DNA of 64,000 bases from Halovulum sp039180525 (GTDB lineage: Bacteria > Pseudomonadota > Alphaproteobacteria > Rhodobacterales > Rhodobacteraceae). The notes under the pieces are model-generated. The model made no database searches and was not told the origin of the DNA. It was given only the letters and a program-made list of their open reading frames with translations. The stretch spans positions 1 through 64,000 of the forward strand of contig JBCDDF010000007.1 in assembly GCA_039180525.1 (NCBI GenBank), given 5' to 3'. Position numbers and translations under genes: made by a program. Each line of letters starts with the position of its first letter. Position 1 is the stretch's first letter. Positions 53,530 through 61,408 of this stretch are shown in pieces.

Positions 53530-54252
53530 ATGCAGAAATTCCGCACCCGCCGCATTCTGACGCCCGCGACCGCACCGATCCTGTGGCGCGCGGGCCGCAT
53601 CGCGCGTATGGGCGGACATCCGCGGCCCGACACGGGGGTGGAGCGGTTTCTGTTCGACAAGGCCCAGGTGATGGCGGCGCCGATCCCCAAGGTCGCCAGC
53701 CGTACCATCCAAGGCATGTTCGAGACGTTGAATGGTCGCCCGGACGGGTGGGAGGTCTATTTGCAACCTCAAGCAATCCGGTCAAGATACCAGAATTATT
53801 ACATATTTTCTTTCGTCCGCAACCCCTGGTCGCGGATCTATTCCTGCTGGAAAGATAAGATTGCGGATGCGGTGACCCCGGGCAAGGTGTCCATCCTGTC
53901 GCGCTTCGCCGGGCTGAGGCCATTCATGCCCTTCGACGATTTCGTTCGCTGGCTGGAAACGCCGGAGGGCGCCGATGACCGCGCCGACCGCCATTGGATG
54001 TCTCAGGTGCGGCATCTGGATGACGGCGCGGGCGGCAGTTTCTGCGACTTCGTCGGTCGCATCGAAGCTTTGGAGGACGGGTTTCGCGCGGTCGAGGCCG
54101 CCACCGGCCTTACCCTGCCCCGATCCGAGCAACGCAATGCAAAGACCCGGACAGAAGAATACCTATCTGCCTATAACGACGAGACGAAAAAGATCGTCGC
54201 CCGCCGCTATGGCGCGGATATCGACCGCTACAACTATCGGTTCGAGGGTTAG
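53530..54252 (+). CDS. sulfotransferase family protein
   Basis: A 240-residue protein of the sulfotransferase family 2 (HNK-1/chondroitin type). The PAPS 5'-phosphosulfate loop is IPKVASRTI and the 3'-phosphate site is FVRNPWSRIYSCWKDK; both are intact. It would transfer sulfate from PAPS to a sugar or glycan, consistent with a cell-surface modification. ATG at 53530 with AAGGA 8 bases before is preferred, although an in-frame GTG at 53461 overlaps the previous stop. AT-richer codons around 53760-53830 suggest acquisition. The acceptor is unknown. Confidence 0.78.
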   Translation: MQKFRTRRILTPATAPILWRAGRIARMGGHPRPDTGVERFLFDKAQVMAAPIPKVASRTIQGMFETLNGRPDGWEVYLQPQAIRSRYQNYYIFSFVRNPWSRIYSCWKDKIADAVTPGKVSILSRFAGLRPFMPFDDFVRWLETPEGADDRADRHWMSQVRHLDDGAGGSFCDFVGRIEALEDGFRAVEAATGLTLPRSEQRNAKTRTEEYLSAYNDETKKIVARRYGADIDRYNYRFEG

Positions 54253-54255
54253 CGC

Positions 54256-54873
54256 CTAAAGCCGCGCGCCGCCGACCCAGCGCCAGATGGTCGGGAACAG
54301 CAGCACCGCGACGACCAGTTTCAGCGCATCCACCCAAAGGAAGGTCTTGATGCCATAGGCGTACCAATGCTGCCAGCCCACGCCCTCGAACGCGCCGGCG
54401 ATCGGCAGGATCGAGAACCCGGCGCACAGCCAGATCACGCCGGGCACATAGACCGCAATCAACCCCAGCGCCATAGCCGCCGCCATGCGCGGCATCGACC
54501 GGTCCCAGCCGCGTTGTGCCAGATAGCCGACCAGACCCGCTGCCAGCGCGAAGCCCAGCAGGTATCCACCCGTGGGGCCGAACATATAGGCGATGCCGAT
54601 GCCCTTTTCCGGCGTGCCGGCGAACACGGGCAGCCCCTGAAGCCCCAGCGCCAGATAGCCCAGGACCGTCGCTGCGCCCAGCCGCATGCCGTAACCGGCG
54701 CCGATCACCATCACGGCCAGCATCTGCAGCGTCACAGGCACCGGCCAGGTCGCGATCTGCACCTTGGCCGACAGCCACAGCGCCAGGATACCGCCCACGA
54801 ACAAAGCCGCGCGTTTCGCCCAGACCCCTGCCCCGCGCGCCGGTCCAAAATCTGCCAGAACTGCCGTGGTCAT
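54256..54873 (-). CDS. bioY: biotin transporter BioY
   Basis: A 205-residue substrate-binding membrane subunit of ECF-type biotin uptake with about six transmembrane helices. AKVQIATWPVPVTLQMLAVMVIGAGYG and FGPTGGYLLGFALAA are the BioY signatures. No bioMN energising genes adjoin, which is common for solitary BioY in alphaproteobacteria. Start at 54873 with a G-rich site; the longer frame adds 25 unrelated residues. Confidence 0.9.
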   Translation of the reverse strand: MTTAVLADFGPARGAGVWAKRAALFVGGILALWLSAKVQIATWPVPVTLQMLAVMVIGAGYGMRLGAATVLGYLALGLQGLPVFAGTPEKGIGIAYMFGPTGGYLLGFALAAGLVGYLAQRGWDRSMPRMAAAMALGLIAVYVPGVIWLCAGFSILPIAGAFEGVGWQHWYAYGIKTFLWVDALKLVVAVLLFPTIWRWVGGARL

Positions 54874-54954
54874 ACCGCCCCCCGTGGATTTCAGTGCGTT
54901 TCCAACATGCTCGACATTGGTATGGACCGCGCCGCGCGGGACGTGCAAGGCAAA

Positions 54955-55374
54955 TCAGCCCATGGGCGCGTAGTGGCTGACGATCCGCAGGCTCTTGCGC
55001 GGCCCGCGCACCTGCCAGGTGCAGGACCAGCGCGGCCAATCGGTCAGGTCGTAATGACCCTCATAGACATCCGGCGGGCAGTCATGCCGCACGGGCTGCA
55101 CGGTCTTTTGCAAACTCAGCGTGTGAAAGACGCGCCCATCCTCGAAACAGATCGTCACCTCGGGCCCCGCCCGCCACAGATAGCGGCGCGTGGCCGCCAG
55201 AGCGTGGCCGCCCAGCGACAGCGTACCGGCTTCGTGATAGACCAGCCCGCCCGCCGCCGGGGCGAGGACGGCGGAGCCCCGCAACGCGCCGTCCGGCCCG
55301 TGGCTGTCGCGGATCGTCCGCGACAGCGCCCATGACCCCAAGAACGCCCTCAGTTCCAGCTTTTCCGCCGCCAT
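54955..55374 (-). CDS. DUF6314 family protein
   Basis: A 139-residue protein of the uncharacterised DUF6314 family, common in Rhodobacterales. It shows GSWALSRTI, GLVYHEAGTL, YLWRAGPEVTICFEDGRVFHTL and the C-terminal GPRKSLRIVSHY, with HDCPPDVYEGHY in the middle. This looks like a small lipocalin-like beta barrel. Function unknown. It ends 82 bases upstream of bioY on the same strand. Confidence 0.8.
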   Translation of the reverse strand: MAAEKLELRAFLGSWALSRTIRDSHGPDGALRGSAVLAPAAGGLVYHEAGTLSLGGHALAATRRYLWRAGPEVTICFEDGRVFHTLSLQKTVQPVRHDCPPDVYEGHYDLTDWPRWSCTWQVRGPRKSLRIVSHYAPMG

Positions 55375-55422
55375 GCAGCTGTCTATGAAGACACCGTTCC
55401 GCCGCATCAACGAAAGATCCGC

Positions 55423-56730
55423 ATGATCCCGCGCTATTCCCGCCCCGACATGGTGGCGATCTGGTCGCCCGAAACCAAATTTCGCATCTGGTTCGAGATC
55501 GAGGCCCATGCCTGCGATGCCCAGGCCGCGCTGGGCGTGGTTCCCAAGGAAGCCGCGGCCGCGGTGTGGAAGGCCAAAGACGTGAGCTTCGACGTGGCCC
55601 GAATCGACGCCATCGAGCGCGAAACCAAGCATGACGTGATCGCCTTTCTGACCCATCTGGCAGAAATCATCGGCCAGACCGAGGCGCGCTTCGTGCATCA
55701 GGGCATGACCTCTTCGGATGTGCTGGACACGACCTTCGCGGTGCAGCTGACCCGGGCCGCCGACATACTGTTGGCCGATCTGGACGCGCTTTTGGCCGCG
55801 CTGCGGGCCCGGGCGGAGGAGCACAAGTTCACTATCTGCATCGGCCGCAGCCACGGCATCCATGCCGAACCTGTGACCTTTGGCCTGAAGCTTGCCACCG
55901 CCTATGCCGAGATGGACCGCAACCGCGCCCGCCTGGCGGCGGCACGGGCGGAAATCGCCACCTGCGCGGTGTCCGGCGCGGTCGGCACCTTCGCCAATAT
56001 CGACCCTGCGGTCGAGGCGCATGTGGCCGAACGGATGGGGCTTCGGCCCGAGCCGGTATCGACCCAGGTGATCCCGCGCGACCGGCATGCGATGTTCTTT
56101 GCGACTTTGGGTGTGATTGCGTCCTCGATCGAGCGGATCGCGACCGAGATCCGCCACCTTCAGCGCACCGAGGTTCTGGAGGTGGAGGAATACTTCGCCC
56201 CCGGTCAGAAAGGATCCTCGGCGATGCCGCACAAACGCAACCCGGTGCTGACCGAAAACCTGACTGGTTTGGCCCGCCTGGTGCGCATGACCGTGGCGCC
56301 CGCGATGGAAAACGTCGCATTGTGGCACGAGCGCGATATCTCCCATTCCTCGGTGGAGCGCAATATCGGGCCGGACGCCACCGTAACGCTCGATTTCGCG
56401 CTCGCCCGGCTGACCCAGGTGATCGAACGGCTGGTCGTCTATCCAGACAGAATGTCCCGCAATATGAACCGGTTCCGGGGCCTAATTCACTCTCAGCGCG
56501 TGCTGCTGGCGTTGACCCAGAAGGGCGTCAGCCGCGAGGATGCCTATCGCCTGGTCCAACGCAACGCGATGAAGGTCTGGGAAGAGGATAAGGACTTCCT
56601 GACCGAGTTGCAGGCCGATCGTGAGGTGACCGCGGCGCTGTCGGGGCCGGAAATCGCCGAGAATTTCGACCTCGACTATCATACCAAGCATGTGGAGGCG
56701 ATTTTTGCGCGGGTTTTCGGCCCGGCATAG
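55423..56730 (+). CDS. purB: adenylosuccinate lyase PurB
   Basis: A 435-residue fumarase/aspartase-superfamily enzyme acting twice in purine synthesis: it releases fumarate from SAICAR and from adenylosuccinate. The signature GSSAMPHKRNPVLTENL is intact, as are TSSDVLDT and GRSHGIHAEP with the catalytic His. It is close to purC, purS and purQ but not in the same transcript. Confidence 0.95.
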   Translation: MIPRYSRPDMVAIWSPETKFRIWFEIEAHACDAQAALGVVPKEAAAAVWKAKDVSFDVARIDAIERETKHDVIAFLTHLAEIIGQTEARFVHQGMTSSDVLDTTFAVQLTRAADILLADLDALLAALRARAEEHKFTICIGRSHGIHAEPVTFGLKLATAYAEMDRNRARLAAARAEIATCAVSGAVGTFANIDPAVEAHVAERMGLRPEPVSTQVIPRDRHAMFFATLGVIASSIERIATEIRHLQRTEVLEVEEYFAPGQKGSSAMPHKRNPVLTENLTGLARLVRMTVAPAMENVALWHERDISHSSVERNIGPDATVTLDFALARLTQVIERLVVYPDRMSRNMNRFRGLIHSQRVLLALTQKGVSREDAYRLVQRNAMKVWEEDKDFLTELQADREVTAALSGPEIAENFDLDYHTKHVEAIFARVFGPA

Positions 56731-56797
56731 GTCCGATCACGGGCGGGTCGCGTATATGCTGCACAACACAACGGACCAGCTTACCAGGGAGGCCGCA

Positions 56798-56821
56798 ATG
56801 ATCTCATGACGTTACGCGATG
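56798..56821 (+). other. aborted start: ATG with strong RBS followed by in-frame TGA
   Basis: The ATG at 56798 has GGGAGG 5 bases upstream but reads ATG ATC TCA TGA, then CGT TAC GCG ATG in the same frame as the peroxidase gene. The TGA at 56807-56809 therefore stops translation at codon 4, and the annotated gene must restart at 56819. A single C-to-T change (CGA to TGA) would explain it. Confidence 0.7.
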
Positions 56822-57325
56822 ATCGTGCCCTTTGCGTTGGCTTTTGCGCCACCGCGCGTAGCAGCGGCGGCCCCTGGTTTCAGCTTTGACAATATCGACG
56901 GCGGCACGATCGATCTGGCGGCGCATCGCGGTCGGCCCGTGCTGGTGGTCAACACCGCCTCGCGCTGCACCTTCACCCGCCAATACGACCAACTGCAGGC
57001 ATTGCACGACGCCTATGGCGACCGCGCGCTGATCCTGGCCGTGCCGTCGGACGATTTCGGCGGTCAGGAATTCGATACGGCGGCAGAGGTGAAGGCGTTC
57101 TGCGCGGTGAATTTCGCGCTGACCGTGCCGATGACCGACATCACCCGCGTGCGCGGCCCCCAGGCGCACCCGTTTTTTACCTGGGCCGCACAGCAAGGCG
57201 TGCGCCCGCGTTGGAACTTTCACAAGATACTGCTGGATGCCGAAGGCAGGATCGCGGCGGAGTTTCCGTCGCAGGTCGCCCCGGATGATCGGCGGATCTC
57301 ACGGGCGCTCGACGCGCTGCTCTGA
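56819..57325 (+). CDS. glutathione peroxidase-like protein, N-terminus disrupted
   Basis: A 168-residue thiol peroxidase of the glutathione-peroxidase family with a short hydrophobic N-terminus resembling a signal peptide. Cys50 lies in TASRCTFTRQY and the Trp-Asn pair at 132-133 (RWNFHKILLD). The position of the usual catalytic Gln (NQFGGQE) holds Asp (SDDFGGQE, 78-79). It reduces peroxides with thiols, probably in the periplasm. The better-supported start at 56798 is blocked by TGA at codon 4 (separate entry), so this start at 56819 has no ribosome-binding site of its own and expression may be poor. Confidence 0.78.
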   Translation: MIVPFALAFAPPRVAAAAPGFSFDNIDGGTIDLAAHRGRPVLVVNTASRCTFTRQYDQLQALHDAYGDRALILAVPSDDFGGQEFDTAAEVKAFCAVNFALTVPMTDITRVRGPQAHPFFTWAAQQGVRPRWNFHKILLDAEGRIAAEFPSQVAPDDRRISRALDALL

Positions 57326-57469
57326 CGCGCCTGCTTTGCGGCAGCGGTCCGAACAGTAGCGCACATTTCCCCAATCCCGCGCCCATTTCTTGCGCCAGGT
57401 GAACGGCCGCCCGCAGGCGGCGCAGTCCTTCGTCGGCAGACCCTTTGGATTGCGAAAACCGGGTGTCAG
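57299..57469 (-). CDS. DUF2256-type small zinc-ribbon protein with CTG start
   Basis: A 56-residue protein clearly of the DUF2256 type: LPTKDCAACGRPFTWRKKW, then RDWGNVRYCSDRCRKAG, giving four metal-binding cysteines. No ATG, GTG or TTG is in frame upstream before it leaves the homologous region. CTG at 57469 overlaps the DUF1476 stop (CTGA) and has GGAG 8 bases upstream, an ideal spacing, so it is the likely start. Function unknown. The 3' end overlaps the convergent peroxidase gene by 27 bases. Confidence 0.72.
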   Translation of the reverse strand: MTPGFRNPKGLPTKDCAACGRPFTWRKKWARDWGNVRYCSDRCRKAGASEQRVERP

Positions 57470-57786
57470 CCGCCGGTCTCCGTCATGACCTGGGACTTGG
57501 CTTCGATCATCAGCGCGGCCATCTTTTCGCGGATTTCCGCCTCGGTCGCCTTGCCGCCCAAATCACCGGAAACCTTGCGAAAGACGTCTTCGTCGCCGGC
57601 CTCCTCGAAATCGGATCGGATCACCTCTTTGGCATAGGCATCGGCCTCCGCGCCCGACTTGCCCAACAGATCCGCCGCCCAAAGCCCCAACAGTTTGTTG
57701 CGGCGCGCCTCTGCCTTAAACTGCATCTCGGCGTCATGGGCGTATTTCTTTTCAAACGCCTGTTCGCGATCGTCGAATGTGGTCAT
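57466..57786 (-). CDS. DUF1476 family protein, ATP synthase zeta-type subunit
   Basis: A 106-residue helical protein, MTTFDDREQAFEKKYAHDAEM onward, that matches DUF1476. In Paracoccus and other alphaproteobacteria this family is the zeta subunit that inhibits the F1FO-ATPase. The N-terminal region is the inhibitory one in the known members. Ends in the CTGA overlap with the DUF2256 gene. Confidence 0.9.
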   Translation of the reverse strand: MTTFDDREQAFEKKYAHDAEMQFKAEARRNKLLGLWAADLLGKSGAEADAYAKEVIRSDFEEAGDEDVFRKVSGDLGGKATEAEIREKMAALMIEAKSQVMTETGG

Positions 57787-57916
57787 GCATCTCCTCCGCC
57801 GTTGAACCTGAGATAAGCGCCCTGCCCTATCGCGGACAAGGGGTCGGGTTCCGAATCCTTGTACCTTTCCGCGCCATTGGCTAAAGCGGCGCCATTCATC
57901 CCAGCCGGAGACGCCG

Positions 57917-58678
57917 ATGGCACGCCGCCGCCTAGTCTATGAGGGTAAGGCCAAAATTCTTTACGAAGGGCCCGAACCGGACACGCTGATCCAGCATTTC
58001 AAGGACGATGCGACCGCGTTCAACGCCGAAAAGCACGACATCGTCGAAGGTAAGGGCGTGCTGAACAACCGGCTGTCGGAATACTTCATGTCAGGGCTGA
58101 ACGCGATCGGCGTGCCGACGCATTTCATCAAGCGTCTGAATATGCGCGAACAGCTGGTGCGCATGGCCGAGATCATCCCGCTGGAGGTCGTGGTGCGCAA
58201 TCTGGCCGCCGGGTCGATGGCCAAGCGGCTTGGGATCGAAGAGGGCACGCCCCTCCCCCGTCCGATCATCGAGTTCTATTTCAAGGACGACAAACTCGGC
58301 GACCCGCTGGTGACCGAGGAACACGTGATCGCATTCAACTGGGCCAGCCAGCAGGATATCGACGACATGATAGCCCTGGCGCTGCGGGTGAACGACTACA
58401 TGTCGGGGCTGATGTTCGGGGTCGGCATCAAGCTGGTGGATTTCAAGATCGAGATCGGCCGGATCTATGACGGCGACTTCCAGCGGCTGATCGTGGCCGA
58501 TGAGATCTCTCCCGACAGTTGCCGGCTGTGGGACATCGAAAGCGGCCAGAAGCTGGACAAGGACGTGTTCCGCCGCGATCTGGGCAATCTGGCCGATGCC
58601 TATACCGAGGTTGCGCGCCGCTTTGGCGTGCTTCCGCGCAACGGCATGGCCGTGCCCGGCCCCAAACTGGTGCAATAG
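57917..58678 (+). CDS. purC: SAICAR synthetase PurC
   Basis: A 253-residue enzyme that joins aspartate to CAIR in purine synthesis, using ATP. The start LVYEGKAKILYEGP, LRNLAAGSMAKRLGIEEG-type middle segment (VVRNLAAGSM) and the signature LVDFKIEIGR, LIVADEISPDSCRLWD are all present. It begins a purC-purS-purQ operon, with a 4-base gap to purS. Confidence 0.96.
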   Translation: MARRRLVYEGKAKILYEGPEPDTLIQHFKDDATAFNAEKHDIVEGKGVLNNRLSEYFMSGLNAIGVPTHFIKRLNMREQLVRMAEIIPLEVVVRNLAAGSMAKRLGIEEGTPLPRPIIEFYFKDDKLGDPLVTEEHVIAFNWASQQDIDDMIALALRVNDYMSGLMFGVGIKLVDFKIEIGRIYDGDFQRLIVADEISPDSCRLWDIESGQKLDKDVFRRDLGNLADAYTEVARRFGVLPRNGMAVPGPKLVQ

Positions 58679-58682
58679 CGAC

Positions 58683-58928
58683 GTGAAGGCGCGGGTGTTC
58701 GTGACGTTGAAGCCGGGCGTGCTGGATCCCCAGGGTGCGGCAGTGCAGCACGCGTTGGGGACGCTGGGCTTCACCGGTATTGGCGCGGTGCGGCAGGGCA
58801 AGGTTCTGGAGTTCGACATGGACACCGCCGACGCGCAGGCGGCAGAGGCCGATCTGGCGCGCATGTGCGAGGCGCTGCTGGCCAACACCGTCATCGAGGA
58901 CTACCGGATCGAGGTGCCGGCGCCGTGA
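58683..58928 (+). CDS. purS: phosphoribosylformylglycinamidine synthase subunit PurS
   Basis: An 81-residue PurS subunit that bridges PurL and PurQ. VFVTLKPGVLDPQGAAVQHAL and the GKVLEFDMD strand are typical. The GTG at 58683 lies 4 bases after the purC stop. The stop overlaps the GTG of purQ by 4 bases. Confidence 0.94.
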   Translation: MKARVFVTLKPGVLDPQGAAVQHALGTLGFTGIGAVRQGKVLEFDMDTADAQAAEADLARMCEALLANTVIEDYRIEVPAP

Positions 58929-59590
58929 AGGCCGCGGTCATCGTCTTTCCCGGCTCCAATTGCGACCGGGATCTGGCGGTGGCGTTCGCGCGTGCCAGCG
59001 GGCGGCAAACGCGGATGGTCTGGCACAAGGATGCGACCCTGCCGCCGGGGCTGGATCTGATCGGCGTGCCGGGTGGATTTTCCTTCGGCGATTACCTACG
59101 CTGCGGCGCGATTGCTGCGCGCGCGCCGATCATGCGCGCGGTGGGCGATTTCGCCGCAGGCGGCGGGCCTGTCTTGGGCATCTGCAACGGGTTCCAGGTG
59201 CTGATCGAGGCCGGGCTCTTGCCCGGAGCGCTGATGCGCAACGCACAACTGACCTTTGTCTGCCGCGATGTCGGGCTGCGCGTCGAGACGACCGACAGCC
59301 CCTTCACCGCGGGCTATCAAAAGGGTCAGCGGATCCGCCTGCCGGTGGCCCATCACGACGGCAACTATGTCGCCGATGCCGACCAGATTGCGCGGCTGCG
59401 CGGCGAGGGGCGCGTGGCCTTTGCCTATCGCGACAATCCAAACGGATCGGCCGGGGATATCGCCGGCATTCTGTCTCAGAACGGTCGCGTTCTGGGGATG
59501 ATGCCGCATCCCGAACGCGCCTACGACCCGGCGCTGGGCAATACCGACGGTGCGCCACTGTTCGAAGCACTGGCCGGGGTGACTGCTTGA
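58925..59590 (+). CDS. purQ: phosphoribosylformylglycinamidine synthase subunit PurQ
   Basis: A 221-residue class I glutamine amidotransferase supplying ammonia for FGAM synthesis. The catalytic Cys is in LGICNGFQVL, and His/Glu in MPHPERAYD. GVPGGFSFGDYLRCGA is family-specific. GTG start in the GTGA overlap with purS. PurL is not in the window. Confidence 0.95.
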   Translation: MKAAVIVFPGSNCDRDLAVAFARASGRQTRMVWHKDATLPPGLDLIGVPGGFSFGDYLRCGAIAARAPIMRAVGDFAAGGGPVLGICNGFQVLIEAGLLPGALMRNAQLTFVCRDVGLRVETTDSPFTAGYQKGQRIRLPVAHHDGNYVADADQIARLRGEGRVAFAYRDNPNGSAGDIAGILSQNGRVLGMMPHPERAYDPALGNTDGAPLFEALAGVTA

Positions 59591-59636
59591 GCCGGGCGGT
59601 CTTGCCGGTACCGCCGCCCTGCCCTAGCCTGCGGCT

Positions 59637-61397
59637 ATGACGGAACCGCGCCGGATAGCGATCCTTCGATCCCGCATGTCGCCCGGGTTCCGGGTCGGGC
59701 TGGCCGCATTCGCGCTGTGTGTGGTCGGCGTGATGTTCGCCACCAACTATTTTCTGACCCAGCGCTTCACCAATGCGCAGCGTATCGACAGCCAGTATCA
59801 TGCAACGCTTTATTCCAGCGGGCTGGTCACTCTGCTGCGCCAGCAGTCGTTGGTGCCGCTTTTGCTTGCCCGCGATCCGATCCTGATCACCGCGTTGCGC
59901 ACGAAGGACTTCACCAACACCTCCGCAAGGTTGATCGAGGTGACCGAAGACATTCGCGAAGCGCCGATCACGCTGGTCGACATCGACGGCCGTGTCGTGG
60001 CTGCCTCTGACCGCAACACGCTGGGATCCTCGCTGGCCGACCAGCCCTATGTCACCAACGCGCTGCGCGAGACGCGCACGGCCTTCACCGTGACCGGCGG
60101 GGATGCCGCCAACACGCTGGGCGTGTTTTATTCGCGAAAGGTCGAAGACGGCGATGAGATTCTAGGCGCAATCGTCGTCCAGGTGCCGCTGCGCGAGCTT
60201 GAAAACACCTGGCGCACCCGAAACGACATGGTCACCGTCACCGACACTTCTGACCAGGTGATCCTGAGTTCGCAACCGCGCTGGCGCACGCAGGAATTGT
60301 CCACAATCCTGGCCGCGCAGCCGCCGCCCTCGGCCGTGCAGCGCGCGCTGACACCCCGGCGGGAGGCGATCCAGGCGGAGCCGTTCGTCTTTCTCGATGG
60401 CCAGGCGATGCTGCGCACCGAAGTGCGCACTGGCTTCCGCGGCTGGCGGCTGACCTATTTCAGCACGCTCACCGGGGTTCGCGCCCGGGTGAACGGCATT
60501 CTTGCGCTGGAAGCGATGGTTTTCGCCTCTCTGGCCGCGGTGGCGCTGTTTCTGGCCAACAAGCGGCTGGAACGCCAATCGCGCGCGATGGCCGAGGAAT
60601 CGGACGAGCTGCGCCGGTTAAACGCACGCCTGAGCCAGGAAATAGAGGAACGCGAGCGGGTCGAACGCGATCTGCAGACCGCCGAACAAAGCCTGGAACA
60701 GGCGTCGAAACTGGCCGCCATCGGCCAGATGTCGGCCGCTGTCAGCCACGAGTTGAACCAACCGCTGGCGGCGATGCGCACCTATCTGGCTGGGGCGCGG
60801 CTGTTGCTGCAACGCAGCCGCACCGACGAGGCGTTGTCATCTTTCCATCGCATCGACGATTTGATCGAGCGGATGGGCACCATCACGCGGCAGATGAAAT
60901 CCTATGCCCGCAAGGGGGGCAACGATCTGCGCGAGGTCGATCTGCGCGACGCGGTCGATGGCAGCCTGTCGATGATGGCGCCGCAACTGGGCCAAACCCG
61001 GGTCGAGGTGCGCAAATCGCTGCCGCGCGAGCCGGTGATCGTGCGTGCCGATCCGATCCGGCTGGATCAGATCATCGTCAACCTGCTGCGCAACGCGCTT
61101 GATGCGGTGAAAGACGCGGACAATCCGGTGGTCGACATCCTGGTCGTCCAGGGCCAGCAGGTGCTCTTGCGCGTGCGCGACAACGGCCACGGGATCGAGG
61201 ATCCCGACGCATTGTTCGAGCCCTTCTACACCACCAAGAAACCCGGCGAAGGCGTGGGCCTGGGTCTTGCCATCTCTGCCGGGATCGCCAAGGAGTTGGG
61301 TGGGCGGCTTCTTGCCAAAAACGCGGAACCGGCCGGGGCGATATTCGAACTCCAATTGCCGCGTGCGATGGCTGCGGCTCCCCAAGCGGCTGAATAG
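59637..61397 (+). CDS. DctB-like sensor histidine kinase
   Basis: A 586-residue membrane kinase of the DctB (C4-dicarboxylate) type: transmembrane helix (about 22-42), double-PAS-like periplasmic domain (about 43-290), second transmembrane helix (about 292-310), coiled coil, then kinase core with His371 (AAVSHELNQPLAAMRTYLAGA) and G-box GVGLGLAIS. DctB senses succinate, malate or fumarate in relatives. Its regulator follows 11 bases later. Confidence 0.86.
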   Translation: MTEPRRIAILRSRMSPGFRVGLAAFALCVVGVMFATNYFLTQRFTNAQRIDSQYHATLYSSGLVTLLRQQSLVPLLLARDPILITALRTKDFTNTSARLIEVTEDIREAPITLVDIDGRVVAASDRNTLGSSLADQPYVTNALRETRTAFTVTGGDAANTLGVFYSRKVEDGDEILGAIVVQVPLRELENTWRTRNDMVTVTDTSDQVILSSQPRWRTQELSTILAAQPPPSAVQRALTPRREAIQAEPFVFLDGQAMLRTEVRTGFRGWRLTYFSTLTGVRARVNGILALEAMVFASLAAVALFLANKRLERQSRAMAEESDELRRLNARLSQEIEERERVERDLQTAEQSLEQASKLAAIGQMSAAVSHELNQPLAAMRTYLAGARLLLQRSRTDEALSSFHRIDDLIERMGTITRQMKSYARKGGNDLREVDLRDAVDGSLSMMAPQLGQTRVEVRKSLPREPVIVRADPIRLDQIIVNLLRNALDAVKDADNPVVDILVVQGQQVLLRVRDNGHGIEDPDALFEPFYTTKKPGEGVGLGLAISAGIAKELGGRLLAKNAEPAGAIFELQLPRAMAAAPQAAE

Positions 61398-61408
61398 GTG
61401 GAATTGCC

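Noticed and set aside
54874..54960. BioR operator upstream of bioY
   Set aside because: No TTATMKATAA-type palindrome is visible between bioY and the DUF6314 gene.
56798..57325. Selenocysteine at the TGA of the peroxidase gene
   Set aside because: The TGA is at codon 4, far from the active-site Cys, which is present; no SECIS-like hairpin follows it.
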